Source: Gnomoniopsis sp. IMI 355080
Taxonomy: Eukaryota > Ascomycota > Sordariomycetes > Diaporthales > Gnomoniaceae
DNA length: 19,369 nt
Assembly: GCA_027946555.1 (NCBI GenBank)
Contig: JAPEVC010000386.1
Location: forward strand, 1 to 19,369
Reading direction: 5' to 3'
Both the position numbers and the translations under genes were made by a program. Numbering within the stretch: the stretch's first letter is position 1; each line of letters begins with the position of its first letter. The notes beneath the pieces are model-generated. The model made no database searches and was not told the origin of the DNA. It was given only the letters and a program-made list of their open reading frames with translations. Below, piece by piece: positions 9,248 through 18,045 of the stretch.

Positions 9248-11786
9248 TCAACCCCCGCGCTCTCCGAACTCATCAGCCCAGTCCTCATGCTGCTTTAAGC
9301 CCGACTTGCTCACACTGGGTCGGATCGTGGCGAGACTGGCAACAAAGTCTGGTAATTCAATGGATCGAATATCCTCCATATTCATATGCAAGAGTGCCTC
9401 GCCGAGAGACCTCAGCGGCCCCATGGCAGCATCTTTTGCAAGTGCTGTCATATCTGAGCCTGAAAAGCCTATAATTGAGTCTCAATTAGCACAGCTACTG
9501 ATGAAAGACTCAGTCGGCTGAGACGTACCATCCGTTAACTCGACAAGTGTCGCGAAGTCCTCGTCTGTCAAGTTGTACTTTTGTTGAGCGAGCAGATGTT
9601 TGAGTTGTATAGCCCTAGTCTCGGCTTCTGGCAAAGGAATGTACTGCCTCCTGACAAATCTGCGACGAGCAGCCTCGTCGATAGCCCATGGAAGATTGGT
9701 CGCTGCAAGGACCAACACCCGGTTAGCATCTCCTCTGTCTTTGTCTCCCGACTCCCGACCTGCTGCTGCTCGCTGAAGGTCGCTCCATTGAATTAGGAAT
9801 TCTGTTTTGATTCTCCTAGTTGCTTCGTGCTCACCAGATCCTGATCGCTGGGAGAGCAGGGAGTCAATCTCGTCAACGAAAATAATGCTGGGAGCTAGAA
9901 CCTTGGCAAGACCGAACAGGGCCCGGACCAGTTTCTCAGACTCGCCTAGGTATTTGCTCGTGAGACTGCTTGCTGAAATGGAGAAAAAGGTTGACTTTGA
10001 CTCCGTCGCAACCGCTCGTGCCAGCATCGTCTTGCCAGTACCAGGCGGGCCGAACAAAAGCATGCCTCTTGCTGGCTCGCGAAGTCCCATGAAAAGATCA
10101 GGTCGCAGAAATGGATAGACCACAGCCTCCCGTAACGCATTCTTGGCAATCTCAAGACCGGCGATGTCGTTCCATCGTACTTCGTCACCTCGGACTACAA
10201 TCTCATTTAATATTTGTTTGGCTGCGTTCTTGTCCACACCGGGTGGCAGATTCTTCATAAGAGCTGCTTTGCGTTTCTTCCATGCTGCCTCGGGTGTCGA
10301 CTCATCCTCAGCTGATTCCTCGGAATTATGGCGTGAGTGTGATCGTGAATTGCCTTGTGAGTCCGTAAGCAGTGCTCGTTCCCTTTGCGAAACCTTGCGA
10401 CGTGGACGAGATGATGCGAAGCCGGAGTCGCTCTCTTCCACGCTGGAGTCAGAAGCGCTCCTCCGAAGGGGTGTCGATTTCCGGCGATGTTCCCCACCAG
10501 GGCTGTCCCGATGTGATTTGCTCGGCTTTCGGTGTATCGGCAGGTTCGTGCTGCTATTTGCTTTGTTCTGAGATCGAACCGCAGCCGTGTCTTCATCCCA
10601 GATTGGTCTTGTTGCGGACTTCGTGGGGCGATCTATACGTGGCCGGTGGCGTGGTGTGCGCTCTGAGTCTTGAGAATCGGCAGGAAACCCGCTCAGAGCG
10701 CTCGAAGCGGCACTGACAGAAATCGCCGACGCCCCAGAGTGCAGATCGTCTGGGCGAATCCGTTCAAAACTGCGTCTCGACTCCAAAGGAGTTACAACAT
10801 GTGTGTCCTCTTCGTCCTCATCGCCCCTGTGCTTCACCAATCTGCGGGTGTGGCTATCCCACTGCCGAGGGGTAGGCGAGCCACTCGATTTTCGTACATT
10901 GTATTCAGGAGTGTCATTGTATGAACGCGGTCTCCTCTCAGTCGAAGCTTCCGCATCACGTCCTTGCGTTGACCTATCCTTGAGACCGAGTGCGCTCCAC
11001 GCCATTGTCGCAGCCTTGCTTGCGCCAGGCTCGTCTGTCATGCGTGGGACCGACCGCCGCTTCACGGATCTATCACTGGGCTTGCTGGAACGGAGGGTCG
11101 TCCTCATGGTGTACTTTTCCGGACTCGGCGACCGCGATTTTCTGGTTCGAGCTTCTGAATAGTAGGAAGGTAGCCTCGAAGTCGAAGAAGACTCCCCAAC
11201 CTCGGGTCTTGTATATCTCTTTCCCACCACCGCCAGCTCGGAGGAATTCCTAGAAACGAACGAGGGGCGCGGTGGAAGGGCGGGTCGCGACAGCTCGGGA
11301 TAAGTGATGGCGGGTATTGTCCCGTCGCCGATCCAGCCCTTGCTGGCCGTGCGCCGCGGTTGCGGATCAGACGGGTCAAGATATTCAGTCATGGTCCCGT
11401 CACTGGGAGTTCTCGGGTTCGACTTCGCATCGTCCGCACGGGATATTCGGAGAGCCTCCAGCAAGTCGATGCGCTCTTTGCACTGCAGTTCCAGCTTGTT
11501 CAGACTTTCGATCAGAGCCTTCTCGGTCTCGGTCTTTGGCACATAATTGGGAGTGACTTTGTGTGCTTGGTGATCGTGTATGTTATCAAGTGCGCTTTTC
11601 CAGCATCGCATCGCTTCCCTCTCATCGCCCTAGCGAGATATTGTCAGCTGAGTTCAGGCTTAGCCGTGCAAGAAGTTGTACCAGTCTTACCTGGCCCTCA
11701 TAGTACACTGCCGTAGAGCAGGTCAGATAACTCTCATCATACGTCTTCTGCAGGACAGGCAGAGCTGCCTTGTTTCGAAGCATCAT
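9248..11786 (-). CDS. MIT-domain AAA ATPase, Sap1/Yta6-like (meiotic clade, spastin/fidgetin relatives)
   Basis: Three exons on the minus strand (11786-11691, 11629-9529, 9468-9248) encode 805 aa. Residues about 8-93 form a three-helix MIT-like bundle, which in relatives binds ESCRT-III-type tails. It is split by intron 1 after ...YYEGQ. Residues about 95-475 are basic, Ser/Pro/Arg-rich and probably disordered. The AAA core starts at WNDIAGLEIAK (about 518). It shows Walker A GPPGTGKT (559-566), pore-loop region KYLGESEK, Walker B IIFVDEID (614-621), sensor-1 VLAATN and arginine-finger region RRRFVRR (from about 687). The C-terminus ends in the Vps4-type helix EDWADEFGE. All catalytic residues are present, so it should be an active ATPase. 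The substrate is unknown, because yeast Sap1 and Yta6 are themselves poorly defined. The ATG at 11786 has A at -3 and gives a complete MIT helix 1. The next in-frame ATG (11783) is an alternative. Confidence 0.9.
9469..9528 (-). other. AAA ATPase intron 2 (60 nt)
   Basis: On the minus strand the donor is GTACGT (9528-9523), a CTAAT branch sequence pairs with plus 9485-9489, and the acceptor is TAG (9471-9469). It is phase 1 and joins ELTDG to FSGSDMTALAKDAA, the canonical AAA helix sequence. Reading through it adds 14 codons and then stops. A 15-nt palindrome at 9473-9487 lies inside. Confidence 0.93.
11630..11690 (-). other. AAA ATPase intron 1 (61 nt)
   Basis: On the minus strand the donor is GTAAGA (11690-11685), the branch sequence CTGAC pairs with plus 11643-11647, and the acceptor is TAG ending at 11630. 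It is phase 0. Splicing joins YYEGQ to GDEREAMRCWKSAL, which completes helices 1 and 2 of the MIT bundle. Confidence 0.88.
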
Positions 11787-12386
11787 GTTGCGGACTAGAC
11801 CATCACAGCCGCGTCAGAGATGGATCAAAGCAGCGAGAGCCAGGCGCGTCGGAAGATAGAAAGTCGGGTGCCGATAGGTAGATCAAAAGTTGTGCGCGGT
11901 GCCACTGTCTATAGTCGAGGCAGGCTTTTTGAAACACAGGGCTCTTTCAGGGCTTCTTTCAGCATGAATGCATTGAAGAGGACAGCCTTACACGCCTGGA
12001 CGAGTTGGGAACTGAAGGTTGACACAGAGACTATCAGCGGCCGAGGTTTGTGACGTAGGTTAGCGGATTTATGCGAACAACCTCAGGTGCAGGGTAGATC
12101 CCCTAAAATCCCCAACCCCCCAGCGACCCGAATAAGGACCAACTCCACACCCCCTAAGAATAGATGGTGCCTTTCTACAACCACCGTAATATTCACATCT
12201 GTATTCCTAGAAAGCACCAACAAAAAGGAAGAAGGTCGATGTGATTCAGTACTGTCTCTTTCTGTTCAATGTCATGATGCAGAAATGTTCATCCTTCGCT
12301 TTCTCCTCAGAATATCTACGAGCTAAAATCCCCTCTTAGAGGTGAGTATGTGGGTTATAATCTGTAGTTTCAACTGGAAATACCAC
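11787..12386. promoter_or_regulatory. Intergenic region: COG6 3' end and AAA ATPase promoter/leader
   Basis: This 600-bp stretch lies between two genes in the same direction (minus). It must hold the COG6 terminator/poly(A) region and the AAA gene's promoter. Near the AAA start three short upstream ORFs occur on the minus strand (11973-11959, 11965-11909, 11803-11795). The rest shows C-rich runs near 12100-12125 and no gene. Confidence 0.5.
11909..11965 (-). other. Possible uORF upstream of the AAA ATPase gene (18 codons plus stop)
   Basis: On the minus strand, ATG at 11965 opens MLKEALKEPCVSKSLPRL and stops at TAG (11911-11909), about 120 nt before the main start. A five-codon frame at 11973-11959 (counting its stop) overlaps its start in another frame. 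A Met-Val-stop frame (11803-11795) ends 8 nt before the main ATG. Their presence in the mRNA depends on an unknown transcription start. Confidence 0.3.
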
Positions 12387-14519
12387 TCAAGAAAGCAATA
12401 CCCGGATCTCCTCAGCCGTCCTTGGGAACGCCGTTCGAAGACCCTGGATCTCTGAGTCTGCATTGTCCCGTTCCTCCTCCAGCTCAGCCAACTCGTCCGC
12501 CGACATGAGCATGTCCTCCAGTCGTCCAAAGTCCGTACAGAATCTATCTGCTGCTTCCTCAGTGATTTCCCTAGCAAGACGCGAGTCCTGGAGCTGCTCT
12601 AGATTCTCCATGGCATCCATCAAAGCAGAAGTAAGGAAGTTGTCCAGTGTTCGACTCGCAATTTCCAGCGAGCCTGGTTGAAAAGCATCCAATGACTTCA
12701 TCTTCTGAATGTCGTCCTTCTTATCCGATAGTGGCTCAATGCTTGTGAAGAGCGGATCCAAACCAGACTCCCTTCTGAAGAACAGGTGCTGGCTATTAAT
12801 CAGTTCCTGGGCGTGCTTGTCCAGCTCCTCACGAAGTTGAGTAACGCGCCCGTGGGTGAAGTCGTATATCGATAGCACAGCGACAGCCGTGTTCAAGCAA
12901 TTGATCGAAAAGATGGAGTTTGCGGGGCGTTCCAAGGATTCAGCCATGCCTTTACAACCTGACATGAAAGGGTCAAATGACTCGGCCAAGATTGGTTGAA
13001 AGTCTGCTTCACGACTGTCTGTTGAAGTGAGGGATGTGTCGTATGTCTTCATCACTGCCGCCAGTTGCTCAAAGGCCTCGTGTAAGAATCCAGGTGGTTC
13101 CAAGCTTGAGGGGGTTTGCTGAAAGTCTCCTTGCAAGTTGCCAACATAGTCTCTCATCAAAGAGCGGAATTGCCGCAATGCTTCTGTTTCAAGACCTTGC
13201 AATGATTCTACCAAGACTGATGCCGGGGTCAGTAGTTTCGCGAATGTGACTCGGTAAAAGTTCAGGAAGTTTGCCAGCTTGTAAGCCAATATGACCTCTT
13301 CGTTGGTCTGGATAACTTGCTCCAAACGCTGCCGCAGTATTCTGGCAGCACCAGACATGTCTCGGTCCACTAGCTCGTTGAGGGCTTTGACAGGGTCGAA
13401 AGGTGGCTCTCCACCTTCCTCATCCTCCACCAGGTGCCAAATCTCATTCGCGCGACCGGCTTGAATACCCTTGGTTATTTCGTCTCCTTCGAAGATGAAA
13501 AGGATCTCTAGTGCTTCCCGTTCGCTCACAGCAGCCGAGTGAATCCAGGCCAACATGTCGCCCACATAACGGAGTGGGTCATGGGCGGCGAGCTCAATTG
13601 GCTTCACTGATCGGTCTGGGATCCCAGCAGGAGAAGAGCCTGTCAAAGCAGTGAAGAAAGTATCTGACAAAACTTGTTCTCTGGCCTCTACGAATAAGTC
13701 CAGACAGCTCTGGAAGAGAGATGGGCGCTCTGCCAGTACACGCAAGGCGCGTCGTATTGGCGAGCCCATCTGTGGATTCTCCAGATTCAAGGTCTTGAAC
13801 TCTCGCTGGATCCACCTGTAGAGCTTCTGGAAGGCCAAATTGAGGTTCTTCGATATTTGTTCCATAATCTCGAGACCAAGGGCCTGATTCTCAAAGCCAA
13901 GCAAGGTCTCACAGTCCTTGCGGATCCTCTTGGCCTTATTGAGAACGACGAAGAATTGTTCGTCGACAGGCTCGGCTGTGGATGTCAATGCTGTCAACTC
14001 TTGCTCGGAAAGCAAAAAGTGCCTGTTGAAGGCCGTAAGCAAGTGTTGCTTTGTCTCAACCTGGCGGCGTTGGGTCATGAGGGATGAGGCATCGTGAATG
14101 ACCGAATCCGTAGCATTGTGGGCTGCGGATATGTGCGATTTGATCTCGTCGTAGCTCCTGTTCAACCTGTTGATGGTAGCTCCAATTCGACGGAGTTGGT
14201 CAGACACTTTGCCAAACTCAGAGATGATGTCCCCATTGCTCTCGATGACCTCCTTCTGGAGGTTCAGCCGCAGCTGTCGTCGTGTGGCGGCAGAGTTGGT
14301 GATGCCGCGTTCATCAAGGAGGACCAGGGCATCTCGAAATTCTGCGTCGGCATAAGAAGTTGCCAGTACAGTCGTGACTTTTGAGGAGAAGGCATTCACC
14401 CCTCTGAAAGATGAGGCCGTTGACGGTGTTTGAGGGCCACTGCCAATGCCATCGATTGGGGCTGGTGAGCGCAAAGGCAGCTGGCCTAGGCTCAGGGAGA
14501 GAGAGGAATCGCTTGACAT
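12387..14519 (-). CDS. COG6: Conserved oligomeric Golgi complex subunit 6 (Cog6)
   Basis: An intronless minus-strand gene of 710 aa, close to the usual fungal and animal Cog6 length. Cog6 belongs to lobe B of the eight-subunit COG tether, which captures vesicles recycling within the Golgi and from endosomes. After a Ser/Pro-rich N-terminus (about 1-45), residues about 50-200 form the typical coiled-coil start: VLATSYADAEFRDALVLLDERGI, then ESNGDIISEFGKVSDQLRRIG and a long heptad region ending before HFLLSEQELTAL. The helical-rod body includes ERPSLFQSCLDLFVEAREQV, DPLRYVGDMLAWIHSAAVSE and LANFLNFYRVTFAKLL, all Cog6-like. The C-terminus is FPRTAEEIRVLLS, the usual fungal ending. The ATG at 14519 (A at -3) is the only ATG that fits; the frame is open for over 30 codons upstream but only from a GTG. 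The gene is divergent from ATG9. Confidence 0.94.
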   Translation of the reverse strand: MSSDSSLSLSLGQLPLRSPAPIDGIGSGPQTPSTASSFRGVNAFSSKVTTVLATSYADAEFRDALVLLDERGITNSAATRRQLRLNLQKEVIESNGDIISEFGKVSDQLRRIGATINRLNRSYDEIKSHISAAHNATDSVIHDASSLMTQRRQVETKQHLLTAFNRHFLLSEQELTALTSTAEPVDEQFFVVLNKAKRIRKDCETLLGFENQALGLEIMEQISKNLNLAFQKLYRWIQREFKTLNLENPQMGSPIRRALRVLAERPSLFQSCLDLFVEAREQVLSDTFFTALTGSSPAGIPDRSVKPIELAAHDPLRYVGDMLAWIHSAAVSEREALEILFIFEGDEITKGIQAGRANEIWHLVEDEEGGEPPFDPVKALNELVDRDMSGAARILRQRLEQVIQTNEEVILAYKLANFLNFYRVTFAKLLTPASVLVESLQGLETEALRQFRSLMRDYVGNLQGDFQQTPSSLEPPGFLHEAFEQLAAVMKTYDTSLTSTDSREADFQPILAESFDPFMSGCKGMAESLERPANSIFSINCLNTAVAVLSIYDFTHGRVTQLREELDKHAQELINSQHLFFRRESGLDPLFTSIEPLSDKKDDIQKMKSLDAFQPGSLEIASRTLDNFLTSALMDAMENLEQLQDSRLAREITEEAADRFCTDFGRLEDMLMSADELAELEEERDNADSEIQGLRTAFPRTAEEIRVLLS

Positions 14520-15003
14520 CCTTGAATAAGCTCTTTGGGGCTTGAGATGCCGCGTAAAGTCGAGAATAGGGCCAAAGAAGACGCCCGCCGCCCGATGTCG
14601 ATCTTCCTGTGCAATGTCCACACGGGTTATGGCAACGAATTTGGGCGAAGGGATGGGACCACTGTGTTCGCCGTTGCAGAAGAAGCCTTGGTGGCAAGCA
14701 TGCGAGAATTTTTGTTAATGAATTTCCATATTGGACAGTCGCGGGCCAGTTGCAATTGAATATTTTGGAAAACGGCAATGTGAGAATGCGAATCGCCCGT
14801 ATCAGGTCCTCCAAGTATTACTTTGCTCCGAATGTCAACACTATGAACGGTGATCCAGCTCCATGGACATGGCCTTTTACCGCCTACCTGTTTGGGAAGA
14901 TCAGTGGGTTCCCTTGACCTTCAAGGTACCTCGCTGTAGGCAGCTACTATGTAGGCAGGCATGATAAGATAAGGCACACGCACCCTGGCATTACAAGGCA
15001 CCA

Positions 15004-15152
15004 GTGAGGTCACCCAAGGTCACCCGCCCCTCCAGAAGCACATGCTCTCGCCTCAACTTCACTCAACATTCTTCGCGTGATCCCTCTTGAATGTTGGCCA
15101 GACAGCTGATCCCAAAGAATACCTGGCACTACTAACCTTCGTATATCTCCAG
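15004..15152 (+). other. Candidate 5'UTR intron of ATG9
   Basis: A perfect TACTAAC branch sequence (15130-15136) is followed 16 nt later by a CAG acceptor (ending at 15152). This is a strong 3' splice-site pair outside any coding region. The best nearby donor is the weak GTGAGG at 15004, which gives a 149-nt intron. The acceptor half is convincing; the donor is a guess. Confidence 0.35.
15007..15025 (+). repeat. Direct repeat AGGTCACCC x2, 10-bp period
   Basis: The 9-mer AGGTCACCC occurs at 15007-15015 and again at 15017-15025, one base apart, so the two copies lie on the same face of the helix. It is inside the COG6-ATG9 shared promoter and looks like a possible tandem factor-binding site. 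Confidence 0.5.
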
Positions 15153-15156
15153 GAAA

Positions 15157-15177
15157 GTCAACTTTCAACTTTCAACT
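15157..15177 (+). repeat. Tandem CAACTTT microrepeat
   Basis: About two and a half copies of CAACTTT run from 15159 to 15177, just downstream of the candidate leader acceptor site. This is a short microrepeat, probably in the ATG9 5'UTR. Confidence 0.4.
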
Positions 15178-15264
15178 GCTAAGCGACAGTATACGCGACG
15201 CCCGACCGACTTCGAGCGCCTGCTCTTCCAACCCTGGCCGATCCCGACGTTCTACTTTTTGACG

Positions 15265-15311
15265 ATGGTGCTACCATGATCTCGCATCAGAACCTGATTG
15301 TTCCTACATAA
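15265..15311 (+). other. Two overlapping uORFs before ATG9
   Basis: The first ATG (15265) opens Met-Val-Leu-Pro-stop, ending with TGA at 15277-15279. The second ATG (15276) overlaps that stop as ATGA and opens an 11-codon frame (MISHQNLIVPT) ending TAA at 15309-15311. It stops 21 nt before the ATG9 start. They lie so close to the start codon that they are very likely within the mRNA. Confidence 0.5.
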
Positions 15312-15332
15312 TCTACTTATTGGATTTCCATC

Positions 15333-18045
15333 ATGGCTTCCAACCTGTTTTCCAAACTTGTGCCTGCAAGCCAGCAGAGGTCCTTCTATGAAGAACTTCG
15401 CGCTAGAAGAGACGATGTTGACATCGAGGACCAAGCTGGCTTCGCCATGGACGAGGAGAATCTCAATCATCACTTCCAGGATGACGAAATAGACCCAAGC
15501 ACTCTTGACATTGAGTCCAGCAGAGCCACCATGCCCAGTGATGCGCGTCACAGCCCCGGCAGAGCCGACGCACAGCGACCCGGTCCATGGCCCTCACAAG
15601 ATGACGATGAAGACAACGAGGTCCCAGCGTCGCTGCTGGTAGAGGCTCGTGACCCCGACGCTTCCAAAAAGCCAAACATTGGTCTAAGAAAATCAACGCA
15701 ACCAAAGGCCGCACCTATTTCCGGTCCGTCGACGAGGAGGAAGCGTGCACAATGGGAGACCACCCAACACCAGCAGAGATTATATCAAGAAAATACACTT
15801 CCTGGTCCATCCTCACGAAATCGTGGTGAACCGAGGACGATTGGCAAGACCGTAATTGGAACAGCCAGACAAAAGGCTGAGTGGAGGTGGGCTAATGTCG
15901 ACAACCTCGACAGCTTCATGCAAGATGTATACGACTACTATCGTGGCAATGGCTTCTGGTGCATCCTGCTCGATCGCCTGCTGCATCTCGTCGAGATCGG
16001 CTTCATTGCCATTTTCTTGACTTTCTTGACACAATGCATCAGCTACTCTAAAATTCCTTCCAGCAAAAACATGGACCAAATTCTCATACCCCAATGTACC
16101 AAGAAGATGTCCGGCACTTGGAATTTTGCCCTCTGGATGACAGCCTTCTACTGGATCTGGAAGGCCATACAGGTGCCGCTTGACGTACGACGCCTGTCTA
16201 TCATGCGGGACTTCTACGTGCATCTCCTTGGTATCCCAGAACATGACATGCAAACTGTCTCGTGGCAAGACGCGGTGGCACGAATCATGGAACTTAGAGA
16301 TGGAAATCCAAAGACTGCGGAGCGACAGCACAAGTACATCGGTAATCAGTCCAAGGAAAGACTAGACGCTCACGATATTGCCAACCGCTTAATGCGGAGG
16401 GAGAACTTCCTTATCGCCCTCATCAACAAGGACATACTTGACTTGTCGATTCCTCTGCCTTTCGTCAACGGCCGTCAGTTCCTTTCTCGTCTTCTCGAGT
16501 GGACTTTGAACTTCAGTATCATGGACTTTGTGTTTGATGAGCGTGGCCAGGTCAACCAAGAATTCCTCAAGGCAGATCGACGCGGGCAGCTAAGCCAGAA
16601 ACTCCGAGCCAGGTTCCTCTTCGCCGCAGTCATGACGCTCATGATCGCCCCCTTCATGTCCGGCTATCTATTCATCATGCATTTCCTGACATACTTCCAT
16701 GTATGTACTGACTGAAATCGTGCATCTCCTGACACCGAATTGCTGACTTGCCTCGCAGGAATACCAGAAGAACCCGTCAGCTCTAGGAACAAGAGCCTAC
16801 ACGCCTCTCGCCGAGTGGAAGTTTAGAGAGTTCAACGAACTTCCACATATCTTCCAGGAGCGCGTCAATATGTCATACCCCTTCGCCCAGAGGTATATCG
16901 CCCAATTCCCCAGCGTCATAACGGAGCGATTGGCGCGGACTGCTGCGTTTGTTGCCGGATCTCTCGCAACGGTCTTGGTCCTTGCTACGATGATCGATCC
17001 GGATTTATTTCTGGGATTTGAGATCACCCATGATCGGACTGCGCTGTTCTATCTAAGTGTTTTCGCGGGAGCGTGGGCACTTGCCCGCGGCATGATCCCA
17101 GAGGACAACACGGTGTTCAATCCCGAGTACGCCCTGCGACAGGTGATAGAATACACACACTACGAGCCGACTCACTGGAACAACCGATTACACAGCTATG
17201 AAATCAAATCAGAGTTCTCAGCACTTTACAAGAGGAAGGTTGTTATATTCGTGGAGGAGCTTGTTAGTATCTTGATTGCACCGTTAATTCTCAGCTTCAG
17301 CCTACCGCGATCAAGCGACCAAATTGTGGACTTTTTCCGGGAGTTTACCATCCATGTGGATGGGCTGGGGTATGTATGCTCATTTGCAGTCTTCGACTTC
17401 AAGAAGGTGCCGAAGCAGACCGGGCCCAGTGCCGATGTTCGAGGGGACTATTACTCGACCAAACACGGGAAGATGGCAGCATCTTTCTACGGCTTCCTCG
17501 ACAACTACGTAGTCAACCCGAAGACTGGCATTCCAGGCCATCTACCCCCGGGTATGCGGCATCAATTCCAACCCCCTCCTTCGTTCCCAGGTCTCCAGTC
17601 TCCGACGCTCGCTGCAGACATGGCAACATCGCGGATGGGACGCAGCGAGTTAGGAAGGGCCAGAAGTCGCGCTCCAGGCGGATCATCACAGGCAGGAAGG
17701 ACGTCAAAGTTCGGACCGCCACCACCATCATTCTCGCCTATGGCTTCTGTCCTGCTGGATCCACACCATCAGCCACAGTTGGGCAAAAGTATCTCCAGAC
17801 CACGCCATGGAGGGCGATCAGGCGGGCATGACGATGGCATCATTGAAGAGACGCTCGAGGATGGTGAACGCACGACGCTGGATGATGATGAACCATACGA
17901 AAGTGGTCACGGGCTGGACGAGTCGGCGTGGCAGACGGGTCCCTCACAAACACCTGGGCGACAAAACAGTGGGGTGAACGAGGGAGACGGGGAGGTTGGC
18001 GTTCTGGGACTGATGTATCAATTTCAACGGGAATTCAATCGGTAG
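15333..18045 (+). CDS. ATG9: Autophagy protein Atg9 (lipid scramblase of autophagosome formation)
   Basis: Two exons, 15333-16700 and 16759-18045, encode 884 aa, within the usual range for filamentous fungi. Atg9 is the multispanning protein of small Golgi-derived vesicles that seed the phagophore. It scrambles lipids as Atg2 delivers them. The N-terminus MASNLFSKLVPAS is the fungal form; residues 1-190 are acidic/polar and disordered. The APG9 core starts at EWRWANVDNLDSFMQDVYDY (183-202). Hydrophobic helices lie near 212-234, 262-282, 427-454, 517-537, 547-566 and 617-640. Conserved stretches include HYEPTHWNNRLHS, VVIFVEELVSILIAPLILSF and DFFREFTIHVDGLGYVCSFA. Residues about 700-884 are a Gly/Pro/Ser and acidic disordered tail ending LGLMYQFQREFNR. 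The start has A at -3 and G at +4. The gene is complete and divergent from COG6. Confidence 0.96.
16701..16758 (+). other. ATG9 intron (58 nt)
   Basis: The donor is GTATGT at 16701, branch candidates CTGAC lie at 16729-16733 and 16743-16747, and the acceptor is CAG at 16756-16758. It is phase 0. Joining gives FLTYFH-EYQKNPSALG, continuous with the Atg9 core. Without splicing, the frame stops four codons later. Confidence 0.95.

Larger units (their letters stand above)
14520..15332. promoter_or_regulatory. Divergent promoter region shared by COG6 and ATG9
   Basis: The two start codons lie 813 bp apart, facing away from each other, with no gene between. Within it are a duplicated AGGTCACCC at 15007-15025, a possible ATG9 leader intron ending at 15152, tandem CAACTTT units at 15157-15177, two overlapping uORFs before ATG9 (15265-15311) and two uORFs before COG6 (minus, 14729-14715 and 14701-14627). 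Repeated GTAGGCAG motifs occur at 14935-14960. Start sites cannot be read from sequence. Confidence 0.6.

Noticed and set aside
11820..12053. Minus-strand stretch QLVQACKAVLFNAFMLKEAL as an extra 5' exon of the AAA ATPase
   Set aside because: The MIT bundle is already complete from the ATG at 11786, the frame ends in a stop, and no clean donor joins it; it is better read as containing a uORF.
14520..14621. Longer COG6 from position 14621
   Set aside because: The upstream in-frame codon is GTG; no ATG exists there and the sequence is not Cog6-like.
15007..15022. AGGTCA-CCCA-AGGTCA reads as a DR4 nuclear-receptor element
   Set aside because: Fungi lack animal-type nuclear receptors; the repeat is reported only as a repeat.
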